Notes under the pieces: model-generated
What the model was told of the DNA's origin: nothing
The model's database searches: none
What the model saw: the letters and a program-made list of their open reading frames with translations, nothing else
IMG/VR virus record: IMGVR_UViG_3300050139_000095
Coordinates: 96,331 to 160,330 of that record
DNA: 64,000 nucleotides
Source: a virus
Strand: one strand, 5' to 3'
Made by a program: the position numbers and the translations under genes
In this document: positions 44,064 to 52,826 of the stretch, one piece after another
Layout of the letters: each line of letters opens with the position of its first letter
How positions within the stretch are numbered: position 1 is the stretch's first letter

Positions 44064-44771
44064 ATGAAACAGATCATTGAGTCAAAGAGCCTTGAGAAAT
44101 TACTCGAAGGTTCCGATGAACAAAAGCTGCACAAGTTCGATCAGATCCTTTCTGAGTCGAAGATCAAACGCATTGCAACATTCGACAAGTACGTGATCGG
44201 CTTGAAAGAGTCAGGCGAGATCGTGCGCGTGGTGATCGTTGAAGGCAAAATCCTTTCGACGGCGATCATGCCCATCCAGTTGGCAGAAGAAAAAGCTGGA
44301 CCAACCGCAGTCCGTTCAATGGTCGAGTGGTGCATCGGCGGCGCTCTTCCCGATGAAGACCAGTTCGCAGAATTCTTGAATCAAATCTCGACCAAAGAGG
44401 CCAAGCTTTCCATCGCTGAGAAAAAGCTGGATAAGTTTTTGGCCGCAATGCCCAAGCCCAAAGAAGAGTGGGTGAAGACTTTTGGCGACAAAGTGGAATC
44501 TCTCCAATCAATTGGACAAGCTCTTGATCATTTATCCGCCATTGCACAAGTGGCGGAAAGAGTATCCGTTACGCAAAGTATGGGCAAAGCCATCTGTGAA
44601 CACGCGGCTGTCTTTGCACAACCGTTAGGCACAGTGGTAAGCACGTTGCGCGATGTTTTGGGTTCAGGCGACCAAGTTGGTGCCAACAAATTCATGGAAC
44701 AATTTGGTTCGCACTGGCAGAATCTTTGTATCACTGGTCAGTTCTTGAAGAATGTAGGCGAGGTCAAGTAG
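44064..44771 (+). CDS. hypothetical head-module protein, 235 aa
   Basis: ATG with ggaaagggaagtt upstream. Starts MKQIIESKSLEKLLEGSDEQ, resembling the tag K-Q-I-x-E-S but without the FG-P part. The remaining part is helical, including LSIAEKKLDKFLAAMPKPKE. Located between portal and the 2,222-aa protein, so it is likely a prohead core or packaged protein. Contains palindrome copy 8 within its coding sequence. Confidence 0.65.
   Translation: MKQIIESKSLEKLLEGSDEQKLHKFDQILSESKIKRIATFDKYVIGLKESGEIVRVVIVEGKILSTAIMPIQLAEEKAGPTAVRSMVEWCIGGALPDEDQFAEFLNQISTKEAKLSIAEKKLDKFLAAMPKPKEEWVKTFGDKVESLQSIGQALDHLSAIAQVAERVSVTQSMGKAICEHAAVFAQPLGTVVSTLRDVLGSGDQVGANKFMEQFGSHWQNLCITGQFLKNVGEVK
44503..44516. repeat. 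dispersed palindrome copy 8 (TCCAATCAATTGGA)
   Basis: Exact core, centre CA, inside the 235-aa head-module gene (codes for LQSIGQ). Intragenic location argues against a simple operator role. Confidence 0.75.
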
Positions 44772-44772
44772 C

Positions 44773-47700
44773 GTGGAATTAACGGAGCGTTACAAAGTTG
44801 TGCGCTCCAAGCGTCCGAACTCAAAACTTCGGACGGCCAGGCGGCGTGCGTACCGGAAGAACAAGAGCAAGGCGAAGCGTGCGGCTAAACGCAATCGCAG
44901 GAAGCCAAGCTTCAAACGCCGGTTGAAACGCATCCGTCAGCTTCGTAAGCGGATGCACATCAAGCCCGGATCTCGCAGGAGATTACGGGTGGCAGACAGC
45001 GGTAGAGTCGGCAACATGAGTGAGGTTAGAGTGGATTTGGAAAATTCTTGGGATCAGGAAAAGATGCTCGATTCATATCTCACCACTATGTTGTGGTCTT
45101 CCGTTGGTGACAATGATGAGCCGCTCGATGATGTCCACAGCATCGAAGATATTTCCCCAGAGGCTTTAGCCAAATCAAAAAAAGACATCCATGAATTTTG
45201 CGTACAATCCGGTGATCTTTTGGACGGCCTTGATGAAGCACAAGTGGGCCATGACTTCTGGCTCACTCGCTGCGGCCACGGCGCTGGCTTTTGGGATGGC
45301 GATTATGAAAAAGAAGTCGGCGAAAAATTGACAGACATTTCAAAAAAATTCGGTAACGAAGATCCGTATGTTGGCGACGACAAAAAGATCCACATCATGG
45401 GTGAAAGCAAATTGGGGAGTGACATGAAAAACATCATCGCTGAAGACAAACTGAAGGCCCTCCAAGACAAGATCGCGAAGGCCCAGGCCGATGGTGATGA
45501 TGCTCTTGCGAAACAACTCAACTATGAGTTGAGCGACATGGTTAACAACGACAAGAAAGAAAAAGAACAATTGAGTCCCGAAGAAAAAGCGATCCTCGCA
45601 AACACCGGACTCGATACCGGAAAAACGGAATCCATTGCAAAATGGGGCAAGATGGTTGAGGCGCGTAAAGAAAAGCTTGCCGAAGCCAGTGATTCAAATT
45701 TCGGTGAAGAATTTGAATACACTCACGAGTTGGAAAAGGAATTGGAAAAGTACGGTTACTTGGATGACATCGAAGTTACCCGCGAAGAAGACCGCACCAA
45801 GTTCGCCAAACTGAAGTCGAAGATCGCAAAGGATCTGGCGCGTACACACAAACTTTTTTTGGATCAAACCCATGCCGATAAGTACATGGAAAATGCCAAG
45901 GATGCGGCCAAAGGGTTCGTAGAAGATTGCGCCAAGAAAGATGCTCCTGCACTCAAGGGGAAACTTGAAATTGAAGTTGGCGAACGCATCGGTGACAACT
46001 ATGTAGGTTCTGGCAACGGCGCTCTATATATTACGCTGAAGGCGGCTGGCGCAGAGGACGTTGAACTTGAGCCTGGTGCCCTTCACTACAGCGGATCTTC
46101 CGATGTGGTGAATGAAGATATGGGAAATTGGAATTGGGTATTCTGGTTGGCAAGCGACGATTCTCCTTTCCAAGACTCAAGCTGGGTTGATTCTTACGAG
46201 TACGACCGCATTGGTCAGGCTCTTGAACAATTCGCGCAGACTTTGAGCGAATCAGATTTACGCTTCGAGTTGAAGAACGCCTTCAATCAAATCGAGCGCG
46301 ACCTGCATTTGGCCGACCAAGATGTTGAAGAAGAGTCAGTTGATCTTGAGTTCAAGCATCCCAAGGGAGTTAACTCAAAGAAAAATGGCAAAGGTAAACC
46401 AGAGGCGGCTGATCCTGTTGATGAATTGAATCCTGCGCCAGAGACTAAAGTTCAAGAAGATACTGCCGGTGGCGAGAAGGTCATGATCGCGGCTGTTGAG
46501 CGCCTTGCTCAAGAGTGCAATGACTACCTTAAGAAAAAAGGCATCAAGGCCCCGAGCAACAAAATGTATAAGAACGACGTAATCAAGTTCACGCATCTGA
46601 GCTACGACGCGGCCATGACTCAAAAAGAAGACGGCAAAGATGTTCACTATCCTGAGATGGTCAGCTTCAATATTGAATCCCGCAACACCATGAAGCTTTC
46701 CTATCTGGCCGATGGCAGGATCATCCGCGAAGGCCAAGACTTGTCCAGCAAGGGCATGACCAAAGAACAACTGTTTGAAAAGGTCGCAGACGATGTGGCC
46801 GAGTGGTCAAACGCGGCAGAGCGCCGCAAGTCGGCCAAGACCGAAGATGAAGGCAGCAAGAAGGTTGGAGATTACGAGATCATCAACCACGGCGTTGAAG
46901 GTGATCAGTATTTCCAAGGTCATGGCATCTCTCATTCAAAATGGGATGATTGCGCAACGGGCATCGGCATGAGTGAGCGCGAAGCTTATGAAGACGCACT
47001 CGAACAGCTTGCTCAAAACGGTTGGGAAATTTCTCCGGAAATGGAAGCCGATGTTCAGAAAGCCAGCGATAAAGACATAGTTGGAGATCGTGAAGATAGT
47101 TACGTTTACATTTCTGTAGATGTAAAAGGTGAAGGACCTAAAGAGGCCACCGAGTCTGAAAAGCGTATCGCGAATCTTCGCGAGTCGATCAATGAATTTG
47201 AAAAAGCTTTGGAGCCGACAAGCGGCGCTATATATATTGAAGCGTTCAAAACTTCTGTACGAGTGGCCAAAAATCTTGTCGAGGCATATCAGAAGATTGT
47301 TGATGCCGCGCCCGTGAAACAGATCGAAGAGTCTGTGGATGATTTTAATATCCCTCTTCCTGGATTCGAGCATAACGAAATGCGCGACGACAACTTATCT
47401 GAGGATTTCTCAGAACTGTTGGGCGTAAAGAAACCAAAGACGATTGTCGAAGAGGCCAAGGTTCGTGAAGCCAAGTCAGACACCGAAGCTGCGAAGCTTG
47501 TGATCGAGGATCTGAAGAGCCTTCAGGAACAAAGCGCCAAGCTTGCGACAGCCGCATCAAAAGGTTTGCTCGACGAAGCTGAAGCCAAAAACTTCCTGCG
47601 TAAGACTCAGAAATATTTGGACGGAGCGATTGATGCTCTGACTGAAGATGAAGACGAAGATGATAAAGAATGGCCACTTCACATTGACCACATAAAAAAA

Positions 47701-50700
47701 GCCATGAAGATGGTTGAGAATCCTCGCGAGTGGTTAAGTGCCATGGCAGTGGATAAGCAATTGGCCAAGGCTCTTGAACTTTATCAAGAGCGCGGTGAGT
47801 ACGATGGAACACTACAAAGTGCCCGTGAATGCCTTGAACTTGCGGCGTTCGAGTTTACTGAATCTGATGATTCTGATCCAGACGATGACGGCGGCGGAGC
47901 GGAGCATGAAGAAGAGCATGATGAGCCAGAAGAAGGCGACATGTACTTCAGCGACTCTGGACCTTTAGGTTCAAAGACTTCGGTTTCGGTCGAAGGCAAA
48001 CACATAGGCGAGTTCAATTCTCAGGAAGAGGCTGAAAAAGCCGCTAGGGATTGGATGGTCAAGAATAATTACCATCCCAATATTTGGTACATCTCTGATC
48101 ATGGCAACGTCCATCCGTACACCTTAGAGACCGATGAATCGGTTGAAGAGGCTCGCGTTACCACTGACAAAGTGGCCAAGGCGTTTGCTCAAGGGTTGGC
48201 CAAAAAAGATGGCAACAACTCGACTGATGGAAGTATTTTTTCTCTCCACGGGAACAACATCGTAAAGCGCGATGAGAATGGCGACATCTTTATTACTGAC
48301 GCCGGATGGCCCACGCCGACGACTCGTGAGCGCATCAATGGTGTGCTCCAGGCTTTAGATATTGATGCTTCCGTCTGGAAGGTTAAGGGCAAGCAATCAA
48401 TTCAAATTGGCCGCGATAAAAAACCGTGGGATGGCGCGTGGACGAAGGTTGGGAATCAATCTCCGAACGGCGGCGGCGAAGACGAATCAGTTCAGGAAAA
48501 GCTGGACAATCCTTTACCCGCAGCGAATCGCAAGATGACTCATAAGGACGTGTTGAAAGTTCGCGACCTAAAAGCGAAGCTTGCCGGTATGGATCGCCAA
48601 GATCCCGAGTACGACAAGACTCAACTTTTGATCAACAAGATCCTTGGCTATACCGCCGTGACCGAAAAGTATCTTGGCTTTGACAAATTGAAGAGCAAGA
48701 TCGCGCACGAGAAAAATCCGCCAAAAGATCCTGGCGCAGTGGCCGCAAGCATTGGCCGCGAGAAGTACGGCAAGGAAAAATTCCAGAAGGCCGCCGCTGC
48801 CGGTAAAAAATTGGGTGAGGATGCAGTCAGCGAGGACGAAGGCGAAGACGTTGGCGGAGAGATTAATATCCAGATTTACGCTGACATCGTAGAGAAGGGT
48901 TCGATCCATTCTGGCGATAAGGTTGTGCTTGAGGAAACTACTGCGCGTGACAAGATCAGCGAAGTGTCAAACTTGTTGGCTGAAAAGCTTGGCGACATGT
49001 TTGAACTCCAACAAAAGGTTCAGTGGTTCCCCGGCTCTGACGGCAAGGACGGACTCTACACTTCGCAGAGCATGTTCATTGAACAGGAAGACTTTAAAAA
49101 GTTGGCAGAATTCTTTCCTGAATCAGACGCCGCAGAATTTTCTGAAGCAAAAGAAGTTGAGGTCATGTTCGTTCTTGGAATCTCTGATCCCAAGAAAGAA
49201 CTCACTGGCCGCGAGTTGAAGAGCGACGGCAAGGAAGAGGGCTTGAACAGCCCCATGCAAGATGTCGAAGAGGCGGTCAAGGTCATCATGAAGACCAAGC
49301 CTTTGCGCGATGAAGCGATTCGCATGGTCGAGAGCCGCGCCAAAGTGGTTCACTACGATGCATTCGTCATGAAGCACAGCCCTGTACTCATCAATGCAAA
49401 AATTAATATTGGTTCAGTTTATGGAGAAGAACTTCAGCGCGAGTTGAAGGTGGCTGTTGTTGAATCAAAAAAATCGCTCAAAGAAGATTCTATGAGCGGC
49501 CAGGTTTTCAATCAGGACAATAAGTTCTATGTCAAAGATCCAAAGAGCGGTGGCTACTATCCTATGAAGGATCAGAATGGAGCCAGTAAGCTTGTTGGAG
49601 CCATGGTCAACTTCAATGTTGATCAGGACAAGAATGCCAATGTGGTTGAAGACGGCGGCGCTGGAATTGGCGTGGCCGCGATTGGCGCTGGTCCCATGGG
49701 CGGAAAAATGCTCAGGGATCGCAAAAAAAATTATGAAAAGCTTTTGGGAAAAGACGACAAGAAGGAAGACATCTACGGCAACAACGATCCTGAAGTTGGC
49801 GCTGGAACAATCGGCGGAAAAAAAGATCCGAAGCCAGTTAAGGAAGATTACAAATTTAGCCCTGGAGAAAAAGAGTTCTTCGACAAGCATTCTATTGGTG
49901 ACATGACTGGCGCTATGACCGACGAGGCCAAGGAAGCTTTGTGCGTTGATTTGATCAAAGCCGGTTTTCAAGAGACCGCAGATCACATCAAGGCAATGTC
50001 GAAAGACGAATTTGAAGACTTCTTGATGAATGAAATTTATGACGGATGTGAAGAGTCGGAGATGCGTTCGTTCGATCACGCTGGCAACGGTGGTCATCCT
50101 GAAACAGTTGAGTCATCGGGCAAGAAAGTTTCTCCCGAAGACGAAAAGAAGATCGAAGCTTTTGCGAAATCTCAGAAGGCCGTGAAGTACATCGCCATTC
50201 CTTCACAGAACAAAGTGGACATTTACCACGATAATGTTCATGCGACCGAATATGAACTCGATTCTGTGTTGAGTGGATCTCCCAAGAAGGCCAAGTCTGG
50301 CGAAGGTAAGACCAATGGCGGAGAAAAAGTTGAAGCCAAAGATGATGTAAAAGCCATTTTGGTCGCCTTAAATTCAACCGGCAGCATGGGTGGTAAATAT
50401 CCTATCGGCAACAAAGAGTTGACCGTTAAGGTCAAGGCACTCGAAGCCGCAGGAAAAATTAAATACGATTCGATGAAGGACAAATGGACCAGAGCCAATG
50501 ACAAATCTTCCTTCGGCGAAGCCAAAGGTGCGAAGTGGATCATACAAGATTGGGCTGGCAACGTATGCTTCGGCGGAAAAGATTTTAATAGTTTCGATGA
50601 TGCTGAAGAGTGGTTGTCAGTAAAGCTTGGAGATGAGTACGAGACTGATCGCGAAGAGTATGAAATCGTTAAAGGCGGTTCACGCGATGCGAATTATCTA

Positions 50701-51441
50701 GATCCAAAAGATCCTCGCGGCGGAAAAAAAGTTAAAGAAGGATCAACCAAAAAGGCCGGTAAAAAACTTACCGAGCGCGAAGGCCAAGGATTGATTGAAA
50801 ATCATCCCGAGTGGGCAGAGATGGTGAAGGCCGAAGTACAAGAGGCTGGAGAAGACATCAGTCGCAAGTACGAAACTTATTCTGATTCCGTTGAAGAAGT
50901 AGAGCACAAGTCACGCGACGGATTCATTTCGTCTAATGACGGTGGATACCAGTGGAAAGGTTTCGCTGATACTTCCAGCCTGATGGGATCTGGCCGTGGC
51001 CATTCAATGCCGAAGAAGGCCGTCGCAGCTTTGGAAAAAGATTATGAGCAAAATAATCAGTACGCGCTTGACGCCTTCAAAGAAGAGCACGCAGAAGAGA
51101 TCGCAGGAATCCCTGAAGATAAATTGAATTACCATGACCTCTACGACATGGGAAAAGGTGATCTCGCTGAAAAGTTGAGTGAGTTAGAAAATACTCACAA
51201 CAGCGATGAGCAATCCACTTTCATGTTCATGGTGATGGTGATGTTCAATGCAGGGGAAGACGGCGGCGAGCATAGCATGACCGTTCAAGCCGTGATCAAT
51301 TGGGAAGCGCCCTATCACCGCAACAAGAGCCAGTTCGAGGATTACAAGCAAGTTGAATTTGATTTCAAAGATGAGACTGATCTTGGAAAGAAACTTCACG
51401 ACGCTATGGAACAGTGCCTCAAGCACATTAACGCGAGGTAG
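44773..51441 (+). CDS. very large multi-domain head-module protein, 2222 aa
   Basis: GTG 44773, one base after the upstream stop. Residues 1-75 are extremely basic (LRTARRRAYRKNKSKAKRAA). Then follow many small phage-type domains: HDFWLTRCGHGAGFWDGDY with LTDISKKFGNEDPYVGDDKK (about 159-200), a LYITLKAAGAEDVEL block (about 415), a SIFSLHGNNIVKRD block (about 1155), and long acidic linkers. The tag KQIEESVDDFNIP occurs at about 849-861. Not similar to any known T4 core protein. Position between portal and protease suggests a prohead core or packaged protein, possibly cut into several products by the protease. Confidence 0.7.
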   Translation: MELTERYKVVRSKRPNSKLRTARRRAYRKNKSKAKRAAKRNRRKPSFKRRLKRIRQLRKRMHIKPGSRRRLRVADSGRVGNMSEVRVDLENSWDQEKMLDSYLTTMLWSSVGDNDEPLDDVHSIEDISPEALAKSKKDIHEFCVQSGDLLDGLDEAQVGHDFWLTRCGHGAGFWDGDYEKEVGEKLTDISKKFGNEDPYVGDDKKIHIMGESKLGSDMKNIIAEDKLKALQDKIAKAQADGDDALAKQLNYELSDMVNNDKKEKEQLSPEEKAILANTGLDTGKTESIAKWGKMVEARKEKLAEASDSNFGEEFEYTHELEKELEKYGYLDDIEVTREEDRTKFAKLKSKIAKDLARTHKLFLDQTHADKYMENAKDAAKGFVEDCAKKDAPALKGKLEIEVGERIGDNYVGSGNGALYITLKAAGAEDVELEPGALHYSGSSDVVNEDMGNWNWVFWLASDDSPFQDSSWVDSYEYDRIGQALEQFAQTLSESDLRFELKNAFNQIERDLHLADQDVEEESVDLEFKHPKGVNSKKNGKGKPEAADPVDELNPAPETKVQEDTAGGEKVMIAAVERLAQECNDYLKKKGIKAPSNKMYKNDVIKFTHLSYDAAMTQKEDGKDVHYPEMVSFNIESRNTMKLSYLADGRIIREGQDLSSKGMTKEQLFEKVADDVAEWSNAAERRKSAKTEDEGSKKVGDYEIINHGVEGDQYFQGHGISHSKWDDCATGIGMSEREAYEDALEQLAQNGWEISPEMEADVQKASDKDIVGDREDSYVYISVDVKGEGPKEATESEKRIANLRESINEFEKALEPTSGAIYIEAFKTSVRVAKNLVEAYQKIVDAAPVKQIEESVDDFNIPLPGFEHNEMRDDNLSEDFSELLGVKKPKTIVEEAKVREAKSDTEAAKLVIEDLKSLQEQSAKLATAASKGLLDEAEAKNFLRKTQKYLDGAIDALTEDEDEDDKEWPLHIDHIKKAMKMVENPREWLSAMAVDKQLAKALELYQERGEYDGTLQSARECLELAAFEFTESDDSDPDDDGGGAEHEEEHDEPEEGDMYFSDSGPLGSKTSVSVEGKHIGEFNSQEEAEKAARDWMVKNNYHPNIWYISDHGNVHPYTLETDESVEEARVTTDKVAKAFAQGLAKKDGNNSTDGSIFSLHGNNIVKRDENGDIFITDAGWPTPTTRERINGVLQALDIDASVWKVKGKQSIQIGRDKKPWDGAWTKVGNQSPNGGGEDESVQEKLDNPLPAANRKMTHKDVLKVRDLKAKLAGMDRQDPEYDKTQLLINKILGYTAVTEKYLGFDKLKSKIAHEKNPPKDPGAVAASIGREKYGKEKFQKAAAAGKKLGEDAVSEDEGEDVGGEINIQIYADIVEKGSIHSGDKVVLEETTARDKISEVSNLLAEKLGDMFELQQKVQWFPGSDGKDGLYTSQSMFIEQEDFKKLAEFFPESDAAEFSEAKEVEVMFVLGISDPKKELTGRELKSDGKEEGLNSPMQDVEEAVKVIMKTKPLRDEAIRMVESRAKVVHYDAFVMKHSPVLINAKINIGSVYGEELQRELKVAVVESKKSLKEDSMSGQVFNQDNKFYVKDPKSGGYYPMKDQNGASKLVGAMVNFNVDQDKNANVVEDGGAGIGVAAIGAGPMGGKMLRDRKKNYEKLLGKDDKKEDIYGNNDPEVGAGTIGGKKDPKPVKEDYKFSPGEKEFFDKHSIGDMTGAMTDEAKEALCVDLIKAGFQETADHIKAMSKDEFEDFLMNEIYDGCEESEMRSFDHAGNGGHPETVESSGKKVSPEDEKKIEAFAKSQKAVKYIAIPSQNKVDIYHDNVHATEYELDSVLSGSPKKAKSGEGKTNGGEKVEAKDDVKAILVALNSTGSMGGKYPIGNKELTVKVKALEAAGKIKYDSMKDKWTRANDKSSFGEAKGAKWIIQDWAGNVCFGGKDFNSFDDAEEWLSVKLGDEYETDREEYEIVKGGSRDANYLDPKDPRGGKKVKEGSTKKAGKKLTEREGQGLIENHPEWAEMVKAEVQEAGEDISRKYETYSDSVEEVEHKSRDGFISSNDGGYQWKGFADTSSLMGSGRGHSMPKKAVAALEKDYEQNNQYALDAFKEEHAEEIAGIPEDKLNYHDLYDMGKGDLAEKLSELENTHNSDEQSTFMFMVMVMFNAGEDGGEHSMTVQAVINWEAPYHRNKSQFEDYKQVEFDFKDETDLGKKLHDAMEQCLKHINAR

Positions 51442-51443
51442 TT

Positions 51444-52397
51444 GTGGAAGAGTCGGCGAGTAAGGAATTGGTTTCATTCAACGGAGATTTACTCCGTGCC
51501 CTTGAACAAGGGATGAAATCAATTGGCAAAGATGTTCGTGTGCTGAAGTCGAACTACACTTCCGATGGTATTGAAGCCACGTTGCTCTTCAAAGAGCCAC
51601 GCGGCACAGTCCGTCGTTACAAGATGAAAATAACCAAGCAATACGGCGTGACGCCAGACTTGCCAGAGGATGTGAAAATGGACTCAGAAGTTAAGGAAGC
51701 CACCAAAGAGAACACACCATTTGAACCGGAAGCAATGGCCGAAGATTTGGCCAAGTCTCTTGGCGAAGAGTTTAAGGAAGAGATTTCTGAATCACTTGAT
51801 ATTTCCAAAGGCCGTTACTCTGACTTCGGATCGGCTGGTGAGTTCACTGCCGATGGCCAGAAATACAATGTCATCGAGAGTGAAGACGAAGCCGAGCGCA
51901 TTGCCAAAGATATTGTGAAGCAAGACCTGGAGAGCGAGCCTTCTCTTTTCAGCCCAGACTTCCTTCAACAGCATCTATATATATCTCCCACTGACCGTCG
52001 CATCATTGCCGGTGAAGAGGCGGATGCCCTGGCTGAAGGCCAGAGCGATGAGGATTTTGTTGAAGCCAATGGCACCAAGGAACAGTGGGAAGCCGAAGAG
52101 GCCGATGGAGATACAGAGGGCGCACAAAAACTCGTCGATGCTGCCAAAGAAGAATGGGTTTCTGACCAGTCAGATAAAATCGAAAAGGAACTTGAAGATC
52201 CAATTGAGTATTTCATCAACGACCATGGCATCTATGGTGATGTTGGAGAATTGATGAAAGCCAATTTTATCCAGGTAGACATCGACGAAGCTACGGACGA
52301 AGCGGTTCGCATTGATGGCTGGGCACATTTTCTTTCGCACTACGACGGGAACTACGAAACCACCGCTGGCGGTTTAGTTTACTTTAGGGAAGACTAG
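51444..52397 (+). CDS. acidic head-module protein with phage-specific domain, 317 aa
   Basis: GTG start two bases after the large gene. Residues about 85-190 are acidic and helical; DRRIIAGEEADALAEGQSDE and PIEYFINDHGIYGDVGELMK (about 185-285), ending IDGWAHFLSHYDG, match a domain seen in several large phage proteins of unknown function. It may be related to the domains inside the 2,222-aa protein. Likely a core or packaged protein. Confidence 0.65.
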   Translation: MEESASKELVSFNGDLLRALEQGMKSIGKDVRVLKSNYTSDGIEATLLFKEPRGTVRRYKMKITKQYGVTPDLPEDVKMDSEVKEATKENTPFEPEAMAEDLAKSLGEEFKEEISESLDISKGRYSDFGSAGEFTADGQKYNVIESEDEAERIAKDIVKQDLESEPSLFSPDFLQQHLYISPTDRRIIAGEEADALAEGQSDEDFVEANGTKEQWEAEEADGDTEGAQKLVDAAKEEWVSDQSDKIEKELEDPIEYFINDHGIYGDVGELMKANFIQVDIDEATDEAVRIDGWAHFLSHYDGNYETTAGGLVYFRED

Positions 52398-52401
52398 CTC
52401 C

Positions 52402-52821
52402 ATGAGAACTAAGGAGTTGAAGATAAATGGTGATCCAGTCGAGGCTGTGCTCATGGCCGGTGGACCTGGCTTTAAGATTTATCACGCTTCCGATAGTCTA
52501 GTTGTGGTCAAGGGAAGAAAGCAGATCGTCTTCAAAGAGGATGATCCGGACTTTAAGACAGTAATTCGATATGTGAATCTTAGGTATCAACCGGCAGGGG
52601 AGCACGAGAAGGTGAAGGCAGACTTTGATGCGTTGATCAAAATAGCTCCGGAAGTCTCGGAAGCCGCCAACGATGGATCGCCAAAGAGATACAAGGACGC
52701 TATCGATAAAGTTGAGAAGAAACTTTACAGCCGGATGCGGCGGGGTAAAATAAAGTCGAAGCTTGGGAAAAAGGGCAAGAGCAAGATTCCTGGCTTTGGA
52801 TACTTTTTTAAGAGAGACTAG
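52402..52821 (+). CDS. hypothetical head-module protein, 139 aa
   Basis: ATG with ctagctcc upstream. N-terminal beta-rich part (GDPVEAVLMAGGPGFKIYHA), acidic middle, very basic end (RMRRGKIKSKLGKKGKSKIP). The basic tail could contact DNA or be a cleaved core peptide. Directly ahead of the protease gene, as T4 gp67/68-type core genes are, but no similarity was recognised. Confidence 0.6.
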   Translation: MRTKELKINGDPVEAVLMAGGPGFKIYHASDSLVVVKGRKQIVFKEDDPDFKTVIRYVNLRYQPAGEHEKVKADFDALIKIAPEVSEAANDGSPKRYKDAIDKVEKKLYSRMRRGKIKSKLGKKGKSKIPGFGYFFKRD

Positions 52822-52826
52822 GGGAT

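Noticed and set aside
49465-50097. 210-aa minus-strand frame inside the 2,222-aa gene
   Set aside because: Phe/His/Val-rich antisense product typical of opposite-strand shadows; no start context.
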